A DNA stretch of 64,000 nt from Lachnospiraceae bacterium UBA7054. GTDB taxonomy: Bacteria; Bacillota; Clostridia; Lachnospirales; Lachnospiraceae. Every line of letters starts with the position of its first letter. Position 1 is the first letter of the stretch. The position numbers and the translations under genes were made by a program. Location of the stretch: NCBI GenBank assembly GCA_002492725.1, contig DLAF01000071.1, positions 10,303 to 74,302 of the forward strand, written 5' to 3'. Positions 25,322 through 34,024 of this stretch are shown here, piece after piece. The notes under the pieces are model-generated. The model was not told the origin of the DNA. It saw only the letters and a list, made by a program, of their open reading frames with translations, and did not search any database.

Positions 25322-26044
25322 CGCTTCGACACCTCCCATAATTCTTCTCTGTTTTTTGCTCATTCCCCCGCGGACGTTTGGCGGAATCCTTTACATTTTT
25401 CTTCGTGTTCTAAGACTCCTGCCACTTCACAAAATGCTTCATTCCACCAATTTTGCACACTTTTTTCCCTGAATATCTGACAAGTTCGCTAATCGTTTTC
25501 CCTTATTATATACTATTTGGTTGGCGATTTATATACTTTTTTTATATTTCTTTATAAATTTATTACAACTTGCCAGGTGGTGCAGCTTTTGTCGCCGCAT
25601 GGCAGCTTTTTAAAGCTGACCGGCACGCGGTCTTCGCGAAAAGCGTTCAGATGAGGACATCGAGGCGCTTGCGCCGGATTGGGGCATTGAAATCTTTCAG
25701 AGTGCAATAAAGAAGACGGGGCCTTTCGGCTCCGTCTTCCTGTGTGAGAAGGATAGAAATGTTGGGTTCAATATATGTCAACAGCCGCATGTTGCGGACT
25801 GTTATGGTTAGTCGAAGCCGGTCGATACCTGTCAGCACCGGCGGCTTCATTGAAAATACCGGCATTGTAGTTTCACCGCAATAAACTATGTGAAGTACTT
25901 CTCACACTGTCTGTCCTGAACTACAATTACATCATACAGACAATTTGTGAATGGGGTGTGTCAAAATTAGAAAGAAATACGAAAGAAATTATAAACTAAA
26001 TTTTATAATTAGTACTTTCGGGTGGGAAAATGCGTGCAAAAAGG
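25322..26044. other. Long intergenic region upstream of sugar ABC operon
   Basis: About 720 nt without a convincing gene. Minus strand: a TATAAT at 25505-25510 is the best -10 for the sugar operon, but no good -35 is seen. The middle holds a strong hairpin (25713-25738, AAGACGGGGCC with GGCTCCGTCTT) that looks like a leftover terminator. The region 25560-25900 is more GC-rich than its flanks and may be gene debris; nothing in it could be named. Confidence 0.4.
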
Positions 26045-26074
26045 TTTGACATTCAAAATATCTTCTGCTAAACT
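26045..26074 (+). promoter_or_regulatory. Promoter with FabT-type box, likely autoregulated
   Basis: TTGACA (26046-26051), 17-nt spacer, TAAACT (26069-26074). The -35 lies inside TTTGACATTCAAA (26045-26057), an inverted repeat TTTGA-CAT-TCAAA like the FabT operator of lipid-synthesis genes. Confidence 0.65.
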
Positions 26075-26105
26075 GTGGTAAGATTAAAAAATCCTATATG
26101 AGAGA

Positions 26106-26555
26106 ATGGATGAAATCATGGATATCAACAATACATTGAACGAAGTGCTCGTCAAGCTGTTTCGGGATATCAATACTTTGGAGGAGCGGGCGATCCGCAC
26201 GGAGGAGTATCAGGATGTGACGGCAAACGATATGCATGTGATGGAAGCCATCGGTCCGGAAGGCACCAAAAATATGACCAGGGTGGCCAGAGAGCTGGAA
26301 GTCACGACGGGGACACTGACCATATCGGTCAACAGCCTTGTGAAGAAAGGATACGTGGACAGGAGCCGCAGCGAGGAAGACAGGCGAGTGGTGCTGGTAT
26401 CCCTCTCCGGCAAGGGGAAAAAGGCGTACCTCCATCATCAGAAATTTCATCAGGACATGATCGAGGCAGTCTTAAAGGAGCTTACCGGGGAGGAACAGCG
26501 GGTGTTGGAGCAGGCGCTTAGGAAGCTCACCTGTTTTTTCCGGGCACAAAGTTAG
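26106..26555 (+). CDS. MarR family regulator, FabT-like
   Basis: 149 residues. It begins I-N-N-T-L-N-E-V-L-V-K-L-F-R-D-I-N-T, then A-I-R-T-E-E-Y-Q-D-V-T-A-N-D-M-H-V, the marks of the clostridial FabT-like group that represses fatty-acid synthesis genes. The winged helix follows, with S-L-V-K-K-G-Y-V and D-R-R-V-V-L-V-S-L. It is not beside a fab operon here, but its promoter carries a TTTGA-N3-TCAAA box, so it at least controls itself. Start 26106 or 26118 (neither has a strong RBS). The 3' end overlaps the convergent DUF885 gene by 29 nt. Confidence 0.82.
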   Translation: MDEIMDINNTLNEVLVKLFRDINTLEERAIRTEEYQDVTANDMHVMEAIGPEGTKNMTRVARELEVTTGTLTISVNSLVKKGYVDRSRSEEDRRVVLVSLSGKGKKAYLHHQKFHQDMIEAVLKELTGEEQRVLEQALRKLTCFFRAQS

Positions 26556-28392
26556 CCAGTCTTTTTGCCAGCGTGCGGTAGTCTGCAGGGCCGTTCTGGA
26601 GTAGGAAGGAATGAAAACGGTATAAGAAATCTGTATTGTCGTATGTGGCGTGCAGCTTCTCGGTGTCGGACCACAGAACAGCTGCCTGTCTCTTTAATTC
26701 TAAAATTTCCAAATATCCCAGATAGTATTTCGGATAATTGCAGGGTTCTTCTGCGATATAGGTATAAAGGGAGGTAAGTGCGTCACCGTCACTTAGGCCG
26801 AGCCCCCGGCAGAGTGCCCCGACTTCCTCCAGAGAAAGGCCGTCGTAGTGGATCGCCACATCCAGGAGGGAGTACAGGCCCAGCCGAAACTGTCTGTCAA
26901 GACGGCAGAGCTGGTAGTAGAGGGCTGCCTCCGGATGCTTGCGCACAGCCAGGGCGGTCGCTTGGTCGTAGGAGGCAAGTTCCACGTACATAGCCCATCC
27001 TTCCACATAGCCGCCGTAATAAAGGACGCTGCCCAGGGGAAGTCCCCCTTCCTGTTCCTGAAAACGCTTGCTGTAAACGGTCTGATAGAGATGACCGGGG
27101 TAGCCCTCGTGCGCCAGCGTGGTGTAGAGAGAAAGATCGCCTTCGGTATCTTTTGGATTGAGGCAGATCAGGTTTTCGCAGATATTGTCTATGGGTGGTG
27201 TCATGTAAAAGGCGGGTGCGCTGTAGGCGGCAAGGCTTTCGTCTATATATTTGATCGTGGAGTGGATGGGCGCGTTATCCCGGCCTTTCGGAATGGCCGG
27301 ATAGCTTGTGCCGATCTCCTTCCGCAGGTCACTTAAAACTTCTTCCGGTGTCATTTCCGGCAGAAGAGAAGGGTTTTGTGCGATCATCGTCTGCAGGGCA
27401 GGGTTTTGTCTGAGGATTGCTACCAGAGATTCGTAGTTGAACCGTAAATCTTCCGCCAGAAGGCGCTTGATCTCCGAGATGTCGCGGTAGGAACCGGTGC
27501 GCAGCCGCAAAAGAGCCAGATAATAGTCCCGTCCGTTTTCTTTCCCTGCCAGGCCGCTAAGCTTGCCGCCCTGTCCCTTGAGGAGTGTGAGCGCGTCTGC
27601 AAGGCGGTCGTAGGCAGGAACGACCACGGTGGTCAATAGCCGCTGATGCTGCGTCTCGTAGGAAGAAGCTGCCGCGGAAGTCAGAATGCCTTGATCAACC
27701 AGGCGTTTCAGCCGATCTGCAAAGGTGGTCTCCAGAAAATGGGAGCCCTCCTCCAGAGCATCGGTGTCAAGAAGGGCGCCGCACTGGGCGATCATGCGGT
27801 CAGCGGTCGTATCGGACATAAAGAGGCCCGCGGCGGCCTTTTCCTGTTCGTAGAGGATGAGACCGTCAAAGTAGGCAGGGATTTGTTCGAGGATGCCAAG
27901 ATAATTTTCTATGTCCGAGACATCGTCCAGGCGGTATTCCGCAAACAGGATAGGGAGTTCGGAAGGCACGCCCGAGGACGGGGAGAGAGGCTCCGAAAAG
28001 TAAGGGTAAGCGGCGACGCCTGCCGCAGCCGTCAGATAGCTGTCAAGCAGTTCGTACAAGCGACGGTTGTTTTCCTGAAGTGCATTCGGATTGATACGGG
28101 CAAGCGTTTCCCTCGCACGGGAAATCGCATAGATCTCCTCGGCAGCGCTGCCGGCCTGATAGACGGGAAGTAAGAGAGATGATTCGTCGATGCCATAGGC
28201 AGCAGGATCGTCTATCGTATAGTGCAGATGAATTGGGTTTGCCTGCACCTCTTCCAAAAAGAAATTTTGGGCAAACGCACGAAACCGCGCATCCTGATGT
28301 GTCTTGTCATACAGATGCAGGGTGAAGATGCTTATGAGGGCAAGGAGAGTCAAAAAAAGACTCAATTGTTTAAAGGAAAGGGAACGTTTCAA
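26527..28392 (-). CDS. DUF885 family metallo-hydrolase-like protein, membrane-anchored
   Basis: 621 residues. A hydrophobic signal or anchor helix at residues 8-26 is followed by a large helical domain. A late H-E-G-Y-P-G-H motif (about residue 430) with G-W-A-M-Y-V-E further on is the proposed zinc-binding signature of DUF885, a family related to M32-like gluzincin peptidases. It would act outside the membrane. The start is TTG (28392), just before the anchor helix, with no good RBS; no ATG lies close enough. Its 3' end overlaps the convergent FabT-like gene by 29 nt. Confidence 0.82.
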   Translation of the reverse strand: MKRSLSFKQLSLFLTLLALISIFTLHLYDKTHQDARFRAFAQNFFLEEVQANPIHLHYTIDDPAAYGIDESSLLLPVYQAGSAAEEIYAISRARETLARINPNALQENNRRLYELLDSYLTAAAGVAAYPYFSEPLSPSSGVPSELPILFAEYRLDDVSDIENYLGILEQIPAYFDGLILYEQEKAAAGLFMSDTTADRMIAQCGALLDTDALEEGSHFLETTFADRLKRLVDQGILTSAAASSYETQHQRLLTTVVVPAYDRLADALTLLKGQGGKLSGLAGKENGRDYYLALLRLRTGSYRDISEIKRLLAEDLRFNYESLVAILRQNPALQTMIAQNPSLLPEMTPEEVLSDLRKEIGTSYPAIPKGRDNAPIHSTIKYIDESLAAYSAPAFYMTPPIDNICENLICLNPKDTEGDLSLYTTLAHEGYPGHLYQTVYSKRFQEQEGGLPLGSVLYYGGYVEGWAMYVELASYDQATALAVRKHPEAALYYQLCRLDRQFRLGLYSLLDVAIHYDGLSLEEVGALCRGLGLSDGDALTSLYTYIAEEPCNYPKYYLGYLEILELKRQAAVLWSDTEKLHATYDNTDFLYRFHSFLLQNGPADYRTLAKRLANFVPGKNR

Positions 28393-28479
28393 GGGGACAC
28401 CCGCGAGAATTGATTTGTAACACTATATGCCAAAAGAGGCAAAAGAATGACAGGGGCTCTGATTCCATCAGAGCTCCTG

Positions 28480-29568
28480 TCAGAAAACGATTCGGTCGCG
28501 TCCGCCCTCTTTGCCAAGGTAAAGTTTTTCATCGGCTTCCTTCAAGAGCGTTGTGATGTCACTGTGATAGTCGTATTCCACCAGCCCATAGGTGAGGGTG
28601 ACGGAAAAGGTTTCCGAGCCGCCGTCGAAGACAATCTCCTTAATTTTTTGTCTAAGTGTTTCCAGAGCGATGATGGTCTCGTCTCCGTTTAAGCGTGGGA
28701 AGATCAGCAGAAATTCTTCGCCGCCCCAGCGGGAAATAAACGTGTCGGGTGGCAGCCTTTTCTGGAAAGTCTCCGAGATTTTTTTCAGTACCACATCGCC
28801 GATGTCGTGGCCGTAGGTGTCGTTTACCCGTTTAAAAAAGTCAATATCACAAAGGCAGATGCTGATCTGGGTATTCGGGGTCTCCAGCAGATTTTCCAGA
28901 TATTCCATAGTGCGGCGGCGGTTGTAGAGTCCCGTCAGGGTATCCGTGTTAGCCTGCTTCATCAACTTTCTGTTATATTCGATCAGTTTTCCTTCCATCT
29001 CCTGCGTGGTGGTGCTGAACAGATAGGCAATCAGCCCGAACGACAAAAAGATAAAAAAGGAGTTTGCAATTTGCATGATGCTGCTCAGTTCCGGATCCAG
29101 GCTTACCACAGGGTCATTGATCTTGCAGTAAAAATACAGGATCAGCCGCAGGGCAAACAGGAATAGCGCAAAGAGAAGCTTGGCAGCCTCATGTTTGTAT
29201 TTCGAAAAGAAAACAAAAACCAAAAGCACTGCCAGAAAATGCTGTATGCCGATATGCCAACCCAGATAATAGACGTTTATGGCCGTAAAAATCAGGATAC
29301 AGACGTTCAGGATGCAATAAGAACTAAAGGTACTGCAGCGATAAGACAGCACAAAGGCTGTCAAAAACATCACCAGCGACAGCAGGGCCATGATCAGACT
29401 GCCGACATGTCCCGTAAAGGAAGTCAGAATACAGCATACAAACGAATGCGCCAGCATGGTGAGTGAAAGAAGTCTGACGACGACGATCAATTTGGTAGAT
29501 TCATTCTGCTTTCCGGTGTCCCGGCAGATATTCTCATAGATGGTAGAGAAGATTGAATTTTCTTTCAT
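28480..29568 (-). CDS. Membrane-bound diguanylate cyclase (GGDEF)
   Basis: 362 residues. Six or so hydrophobic segments occupy residues 25-200 without a recognisable sensor domain. A short helix follows, then a GGDEF domain starting with D-T-L-T-G-L-Y-N-R-R and with the active-site G-G-E-E-F (about 279). No R-x-x-D inhibitory site is visible upstream of it. It makes cyclic di-GMP from GTP. Start at 29568: AGGAAAGAG lies upstream; longer in-frame forms run into the promoter region. It diverges from the YesM kinase gene. Confidence 0.9.
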   Translation of the reverse strand: MKENSIFSTIYENICRDTGKQNESTKLIVVVRLLSLTMLAHSFVCCILTSFTGHVGSLIMALLSLVMFLTAFVLSYRCSTFSSYCILNVCILIFTAINVYYLGWHIGIQHFLAVLLVFVFFSKYKHEAAKLLFALFLFALRLILYFYCKINDPVVSLDPELSSIMQIANSFFIFLSFGLIAYLFSTTTQEMEGKLIEYNRKLMKQANTDTLTGLYNRRRTMEYLENLLETPNTQISICLCDIDFFKRVNDTYGHDIGDVVLKKISETFQKRLPPDTFISRWGGEEFLLIFPRLNGDETIIALETLRQKIKEIVFDGGSETFSVTLTYGLVEYDYHSDITTLLKEADEKLYLGKEGGRDRIVF

Positions 29569-29650
29569 CTGCGGCTCTTTCCTAAATCGTTTTCCAATGA
29601 CATTTTCTCTTTTGAGATTTTGGATCATACAAAAGAGTATATACATATCT

Positions 29651-29679
29651 ATATTACACCTTTGCAAAAATTATTGCAA
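29651..29679 (-). promoter_or_regulatory. Promoter of the diguanylate cyclase gene
   Basis: On the minus strand TTGCAA (29679-29674), 17-nt spacer, TAATAT (29656-29651), about 83 nt before the start codon. Confidence 0.45.
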
Positions 29680-29680
29680 A
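29661..29680. promoter_or_regulatory. Inverted repeat in the divergent control region
   Basis: TTTGCAA-N6-TTGCAAA, a perfect 7-bp inverted repeat between the diguanylate cyclase and the YesM kinase genes; it overlaps the cyclase promoter and is a candidate operator. Confidence 0.4.
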
Positions 29681-29780
29681 CAATATAGAAAAACTGTTTT
29701 CTATTTGTTTTCTATTTAAGAAATTTTGGTAGATAGGCAGATGGGAAGATGGTAGAATAGGAGGCAGAGGAGAAAGGCGA

Positions 29781-31268
29781 ATGCAGAAGGAAAAAGCAAA
29801 ATCTTCCATAAAATTTAAACTGATCCTGCTTTCAGTGGTCGTAGCGCTTCCCTTTTTGACTATGGTCATCTATCTGATTTATGCGCTCCACAGCTATAGC
29901 GGTGCTTATGATGCCATTGTGAGCAATCTTACGGTGGCGAACAATTATAACCGGGACTTCAAAGAGGAGATGGACGAGAGCCTTTACAAGCTTGTGGTCG
30001 GTTCCGCCAGTTTTGAGACGATCGCAGACGATAAGAGTCTGCGGGATCCTTACGTGATGATCGGGGAGCTGCGGGGAGAGTTTGAAAAGCTTGCGCGTAT
30101 CACAACGGATGAGGAGAGCAGTACCTGGCTGCAGATTTTGATGCGCAATATCGACACGCTGGAAGACAGGGTGGATGATATCCGCACGAACCTGGCGACG
30201 GAGGAGAGCTACGACGCCAATATCGAAATGCTGGATAACAATATCTATATTTTAACGGAGCTGATTCAGGACAATATTCAGTCCTATATCTATTATCAAA
30301 CGCAGAGCATGGAACATTTGACGGAGCGCCTAAACGACAGAGTGCACGCCTTTACGATCTTCTGCGCGGCGCTGCTTGCCATGGTTTTGCTTCTGGTGGT
30401 GGCGCTGACGGTGATCATCGTGTCAGGCATCATCAAACCGATCAGAGAATTGTCCCGCGTAACGGAGAATGTTTCGCAGGGAGATTTTTCCGTTCGCGCC
30501 ATCGTGTATACAGACGATGAGCTGGAGGCGCTTGCAGACAGCGTAAACAGCATGACGGAGAGTATTGAACGATTTGTGAGTAAGATTAAAGAGGACGAGC
30601 GCAAGATGCGCCATGCAGAGCTGCGGCTTTTGCAGGAACAGATCAATCCCCACTTTCTCTATAATACCCTGGACACCATTGTTTGGCTGATCGAGGGCGG
30701 CGACCCGGACAAGGCAGTAAACATGGTCATGTCGCTGTCGGATTTTTTCAGACTGGTCTTAAGTAAGGGTAGAGAATACATTACCATCCGTGAGGAGGAA
30801 ATGCACATACGCAGTTATCTGGAGATTCAGCAGGTGCGTTATCGCGATATTTTGGAGTACGAGATCGACTTTGATCCCGCTCTCTACCAATATAGAATTT
30901 TAAAGCTGACTCTGCAGCCGCTGGTAGAAAATTCTCTTTACCATGGCATTAAATATAAGCGAGCGAAGGGAAGTATCCGCGTGACGGGAAGGCTTTTGGA
31001 GGGACGGATCATACTCATGGTCACAGATGACGGCGTGGGGATGGAAGACGAGGAACTGGCCAATCTGATCAGTGAGATTGGAAAACCCTGCAAGGATACG
31101 GGGAAGGGGTTTGGCCTTGCCAATGTTAATGAGCGCATCCGCATGAATTTTGGGACAGAGTATGGTATGACGATAAGCTCGGCGCCCGGGAAGGGTACGA
31201 CCGTCACGGTGACGATTCCGGCAGAACCTTATGAGCAGGAAGTTTCCCGGGAGGAGGTGACGGCATGA
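29781..31268 (+). CDS. YesM/LytS-type sensor histidine kinase
   Basis: 495 residues. One membrane helix at 12-33, an extracellular helical region to about 195, a second helix at 196-220, then HAMP (to about 275). The His_kinase motif is Q-I-N-P-H-F-L-Y-N-T (about 290), and the ATPase has D-D-G-V-G-M and G-F-G-L-A-N-V-N-E-R-I. The last four bases overlap the start of a membrane-anchored sugar-binding protein and a YesN regulator follows, giving a three-component sensor like XylFII-LytS-YesN of Clostridium. The short extracellular part would dock the binding protein rather than bind sugar itself. The ATG is preceded by GGAGGCAGAGG. Confidence 0.9.
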   Translation: MQKEKAKSSIKFKLILLSVVVALPFLTMVIYLIYALHSYSGAYDAIVSNLTVANNYNRDFKEEMDESLYKLVVGSASFETIADDKSLRDPYVMIGELRGEFEKLARITTDEESSTWLQILMRNIDTLEDRVDDIRTNLATEESYDANIEMLDNNIYILTELIQDNIQSYIYYQTQSMEHLTERLNDRVHAFTIFCAALLAMVLLLVVALTVIIVSGIIKPIRELSRVTENVSQGDFSVRAIVYTDDELEALADSVNSMTESIERFVSKIKEDERKMRHAELRLLQEQINPHFLYNTLDTIVWLIEGGDPDKAVNMVMSLSDFFRLVLSKGREYITIREEEMHIRSYLEIQQVRYRDILEYEIDFDPALYQYRILKLTLQPLVENSLYHGIKYKRAKGSIRVTGRLLEGRIILMVTDDGVGMEDEELANLISEIGKPCKDTGKGFGLANVNERIRMNFGTEYGMTISSAPGKGTTVTVTIPAEPYEQEVSREEVTA

Positions 31269-32317
31269 GAGAAAAGATCAGACGAAATCAGAATAGCATC
31301 ATCAACAGCATTGCTCTGCTTTTTTTGCCGCTGTTCCTGCTTTTGGTGGTGATCGTGGGCGGCAGATTTGAAATATTCGGAGATATTACGGAGGAGCCGG
31401 CGGTACAGGAGAAGGCGGACCAGATTGTGGTAGGCGTGTCTCAGCTTGGAAGCGAGTCGGGGTGGCGGACGGCGAACACGGAGTCCGTTCAGAATGCCTT
31501 TACCCAGAGAAACGGCTGCTTTCTGATCTACCACAACGCCAGACAGAAGCAGGAAAATCAGCTCAAGGCGATCCGCAGCTTTATTTCCCAGAGAGTGGAT
31601 TATATCATCTTTTCTCCTGTGGTGGAGACGGGCTGGGATACCGTACTGCAGGAGGCTGCAAAGGCGGGCATCCCCGTGATCCTGATGGACAGGCAGGTCG
31701 ATGTGGAGGACGACAGCCTCTACGTGACCTGCGTGGGCAGTGATTTTGCACGGGAGGGGGAAGAGGCGGGCCGCTGGCTGGAGACGGAATTGATCAGGCG
31801 GGGGAGCGCGGCAGAGCCTGTCAATATCGTAATACTGCTTGGCACGGAGGGGTCTTCTGCCCGCATCGGCAGAACGGCGGGTTTTGCTTCGGTGGCTTCC
31901 AAACACAAAAACTGGAACATTTTGGAGCAGAAGGACGCGGAGTTTACGTCCACCAAGGGCAAGGAGGTCATGCGGAATTTCCTGCGCAAGTATGACGACA
32001 TCGACGTAGTGATTTCCCAAAATGATGATATGACGTTCGGCGCGATCGAGGCGATCCGGGAATCGGGCAGGAGTGTGGGTGTTGACGGCGATATTATCAT
32101 TGTCTCTTTTGACGCGGTGAAAAGTGCACTGGAAATGGTAAAAGAAGGCGTTATCAACGTGGATATCGAGTGTAACCCGAATCAGGGAGAGTACCTTTTG
32201 CGGGTCATTGACGACCTGGAGGCCGGAAGACCGGTGGAAAAGCAGTATTATGTGGAAGAAAATGTTTTTAAACAGGGGAATGTGACGGAAGAATTACTGC
32301 GGGAGAGGACATATTAG
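31265..32317 (+). CDS. Membrane-anchored sugar-sensing periplasmic-binding-type protein
   Basis: 350 residues. An uncleaved-looking anchor helix (residues 17-36, no lipobox) is followed by a type I periplasmic sugar-binding domain. E-S-G-W-R-T-A-N, E-T-G-W-D-T-V-L-Q and V-I-L-M-D-R are shared nearly letter for letter with the transporter lipoprotein encoded 4 kb downstream (E-S-G-Y-R-T-A-N, T-A-G-W-D-T-V-L-Q, V-I-L-F-D-R). It therefore probably binds the same sugar and passes the signal to the adjacent kinase. ATGA overlap with the kinase gene; GGAGGTGACGGC carries its RBS. Confidence 0.88.
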   Translation: MREKIRRNQNSIINSIALLFLPLFLLLVVIVGGRFEIFGDITEEPAVQEKADQIVVGVSQLGSESGWRTANTESVQNAFTQRNGCFLIYHNARQKQENQLKAIRSFISQRVDYIIFSPVVETGWDTVLQEAAKAGIPVILMDRQVDVEDDSLYVTCVGSDFAREGEEAGRWLETELIRRGSAAEPVNIVILLGTEGSSARIGRTAGFASVASKHKNWNILEQKDAEFTSTKGKEVMRNFLRKYDDIDVVISQNDDMTFGAIEAIRESGRSVGVDGDIIIVSFDAVKSALEMVKEGVINVDIECNPNQGEYLLRVIDDLEAGRPVEKQYYVEENVFKQGNVTEELLRERTY

Positions 32318-32358
32318 ACGGATATGTTAAATAACACATGTTATAAGAGGGGCGCACG

Positions 32359-33978
32359 ATGTTAAAAGTATTTTTGGTAGAGGATGAGAGCATTGTCAGA
32401 GAAGGGCTTCGGGATAACATTCCCTGGGAGCAGTGGGGATATCAGTTCGTTGGGGAGGCCGCTGACGGGGAGATGGCGCTGCCGCTGATTCAGAAGACGA
32501 AGCCCGACGTGCTTTTGACGGATATCAAGATGCCGTTTATGGATGGTCTTTCTTTAAGCCGCCTGGTGCATCAGGAGTTTCCCGATATGAAGATCATCAT
32601 TATCAGTGGTTACGATGATTTTGAATACGCGCGGGGCGCGATCCAGGTGGGCGCGGAGCAGTACCTTTTAAAGCCCATCACCAGGGCTGTCCTGCAAAAA
32701 ACATTGGCGGAGCTGAAAGCAAAGATTGAATCGGAGCGGGAGCAGAAAAGCTATCAGGAGAAATTCCAGAGCGAGGCAAGGGAGTACGAACAATTTTCCC
32801 GCACGGATTTTTTTGTGCGTATTTTTGAAGGCAGGATGCCCGTGCAGGATATTTACGAGGAAGCGGCGAAACTCTCCCTGCGGATCAATGCGCCCTGCTA
32901 TAATCTTCTGATGTTTAATTTACAGGAACGGCGCGGCGGGGAGAATGTGGGCATCGAATCCGAAGATTTTGCCAGGAAGCGGGAGGAGCTTTTGCATTAC
33001 TTTATCCGCTATCCGGAAAATCTGGTCTTTCGCTGGAATGTGAATACTTACGGGGTACTCATTCAGGGCAGTGCGGAACACATGCCTGCGCTTTGTGAAA
33101 GGAGCCTTGTAAATGTGGAGCGTATCTGTAAGCCGGCAGAGGACAGCCTGCAATGGTATGTGGCAGTGGGGGAACCGGTGGAACGCTTAAGTCTCCTGGC
33201 GGAGTGTTTCAGCAAGGTGAATCATCTCTTTGCCTATCGTTTCCTGATGCCGCAGGAGCATGTTTTTACCAAGGAGCTCATCGGCAGAAGCGCGCCGCAG
33301 GAGGCGGGAGGCAGGATCGACGGCATCGAGGCGGCCAGGATGGATCCGGAATTGATCCGCGACTTTTTACTGCGGGGTACAAAGGACGAGATCGCGGATT
33401 TTGTGGAAAACTATCTGTCGGAGATGAAGGAAGCCATGCAGGCTGTGATGTTTCAGAATTATCTGACGCTGCACATCTATTTTGTGACCCTCTCCTATGC
33501 GGAGATGCTTGGATGCGGGAGGGAGGAGTTTTTGCGGCTCCTGGGGGAAACCACGCCCGAAAGCGTGAACGGCGCGGAGATGCTGCCCTCCTACTTCTGC
33601 AGTCTTTTGGAAAAGGCAATGGCGCTACGTGACAGGGAATCTGACGATCAGAGCAAACGTATCTTAAAGAAAGCCCTCTCTTATATAGAAGAAAATTTTT
33701 CACAGGAGACTCTTTCCTTAAACTCTGTTGCCGGTGAGGTGAATGTCAGTCCCAGTTATTTCAGCGCGATCTTCTCCCGGGAGAAGCAGATGACCTTTGT
33801 GGAATATGTGACTGGCAAGCGTATGGATAAGGCGAAAAAGCTTCTCAGACAGACGCAGATGCACACCGGGGAGATTGCACTGGAAGTAGGTTATAAGGAT
33901 CCGCATTATTTTAGTTTTGTATTTAAGAAGACGCAGGGATGCACCCCCAGAGAATATCGTGCGGGCGCGAAGGCTTAG
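32359..33978 (+). CDS. YesN-type response regulator with AraC HTH
   Basis: 539 residues. Receiver domain 1-120 with phospho-acceptor D55 in L-L-T-D-I-K-M-P and the switch lysine in L-L-K-P-I. A long middle region (130-430) of the YesN type follows. The C-terminal AraC helix-turn-helix pair has L-N-S-V-A-G-E-V-N-V-S-P-S-Y-F-S and I-A-L-E-V-G-Y-K-D-P-H-Y-F-S-F-V-F-K-K. It is the output of the kinase and binding-protein pair and the likely activator of the transporter at 35.5 kb. GAGGGG precedes the ATG; 41 nt after the binding protein gene. Confidence 0.9.
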   Translation: MLKVFLVEDESIVREGLRDNIPWEQWGYQFVGEAADGEMALPLIQKTKPDVLLTDIKMPFMDGLSLSRLVHQEFPDMKIIIISGYDDFEYARGAIQVGAEQYLLKPITRAVLQKTLAELKAKIESEREQKSYQEKFQSEAREYEQFSRTDFFVRIFEGRMPVQDIYEEAAKLSLRINAPCYNLLMFNLQERRGGENVGIESEDFARKREELLHYFIRYPENLVFRWNVNTYGVLIQGSAEHMPALCERSLVNVERICKPAEDSLQWYVAVGEPVERLSLLAECFSKVNHLFAYRFLMPQEHVFTKELIGRSAPQEAGGRIDGIEAARMDPELIRDFLLRGTKDEIADFVENYLSEMKEAMQAVMFQNYLTLHIYFVTLSYAEMLGCGREEFLRLLGETTPESVNGAEMLPSYFCSLLEKAMALRDRESDDQSKRILKKALSYIEENFSQETLSLNSVAGEVNVSPSYFSAIFSREKQMTFVEYVTGKRMDKAKKLLRQTQMHTGEIALEVGYKDPHYFSFVFKKTQGCTPREYRAGAKA

Positions 33979-34024
33979 CGTGCGGGTTGTTGGGCGGCGG
34001 TCGGGAATATGGACGGTGGGTGGA

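Noticed and set aside
25470..25510. Catabolite-response (cre) site before the LplB operon
   Set aside because: The minus-strand GGAAAACGATTAGC has only half of the cre consensus; the second half-site does not match.
25647..25865. Minus-strand 72-codon ORF in the long intergenic region
   Set aside because: It crosses a strong hairpin, lacks an RBS and resembles no family I know.
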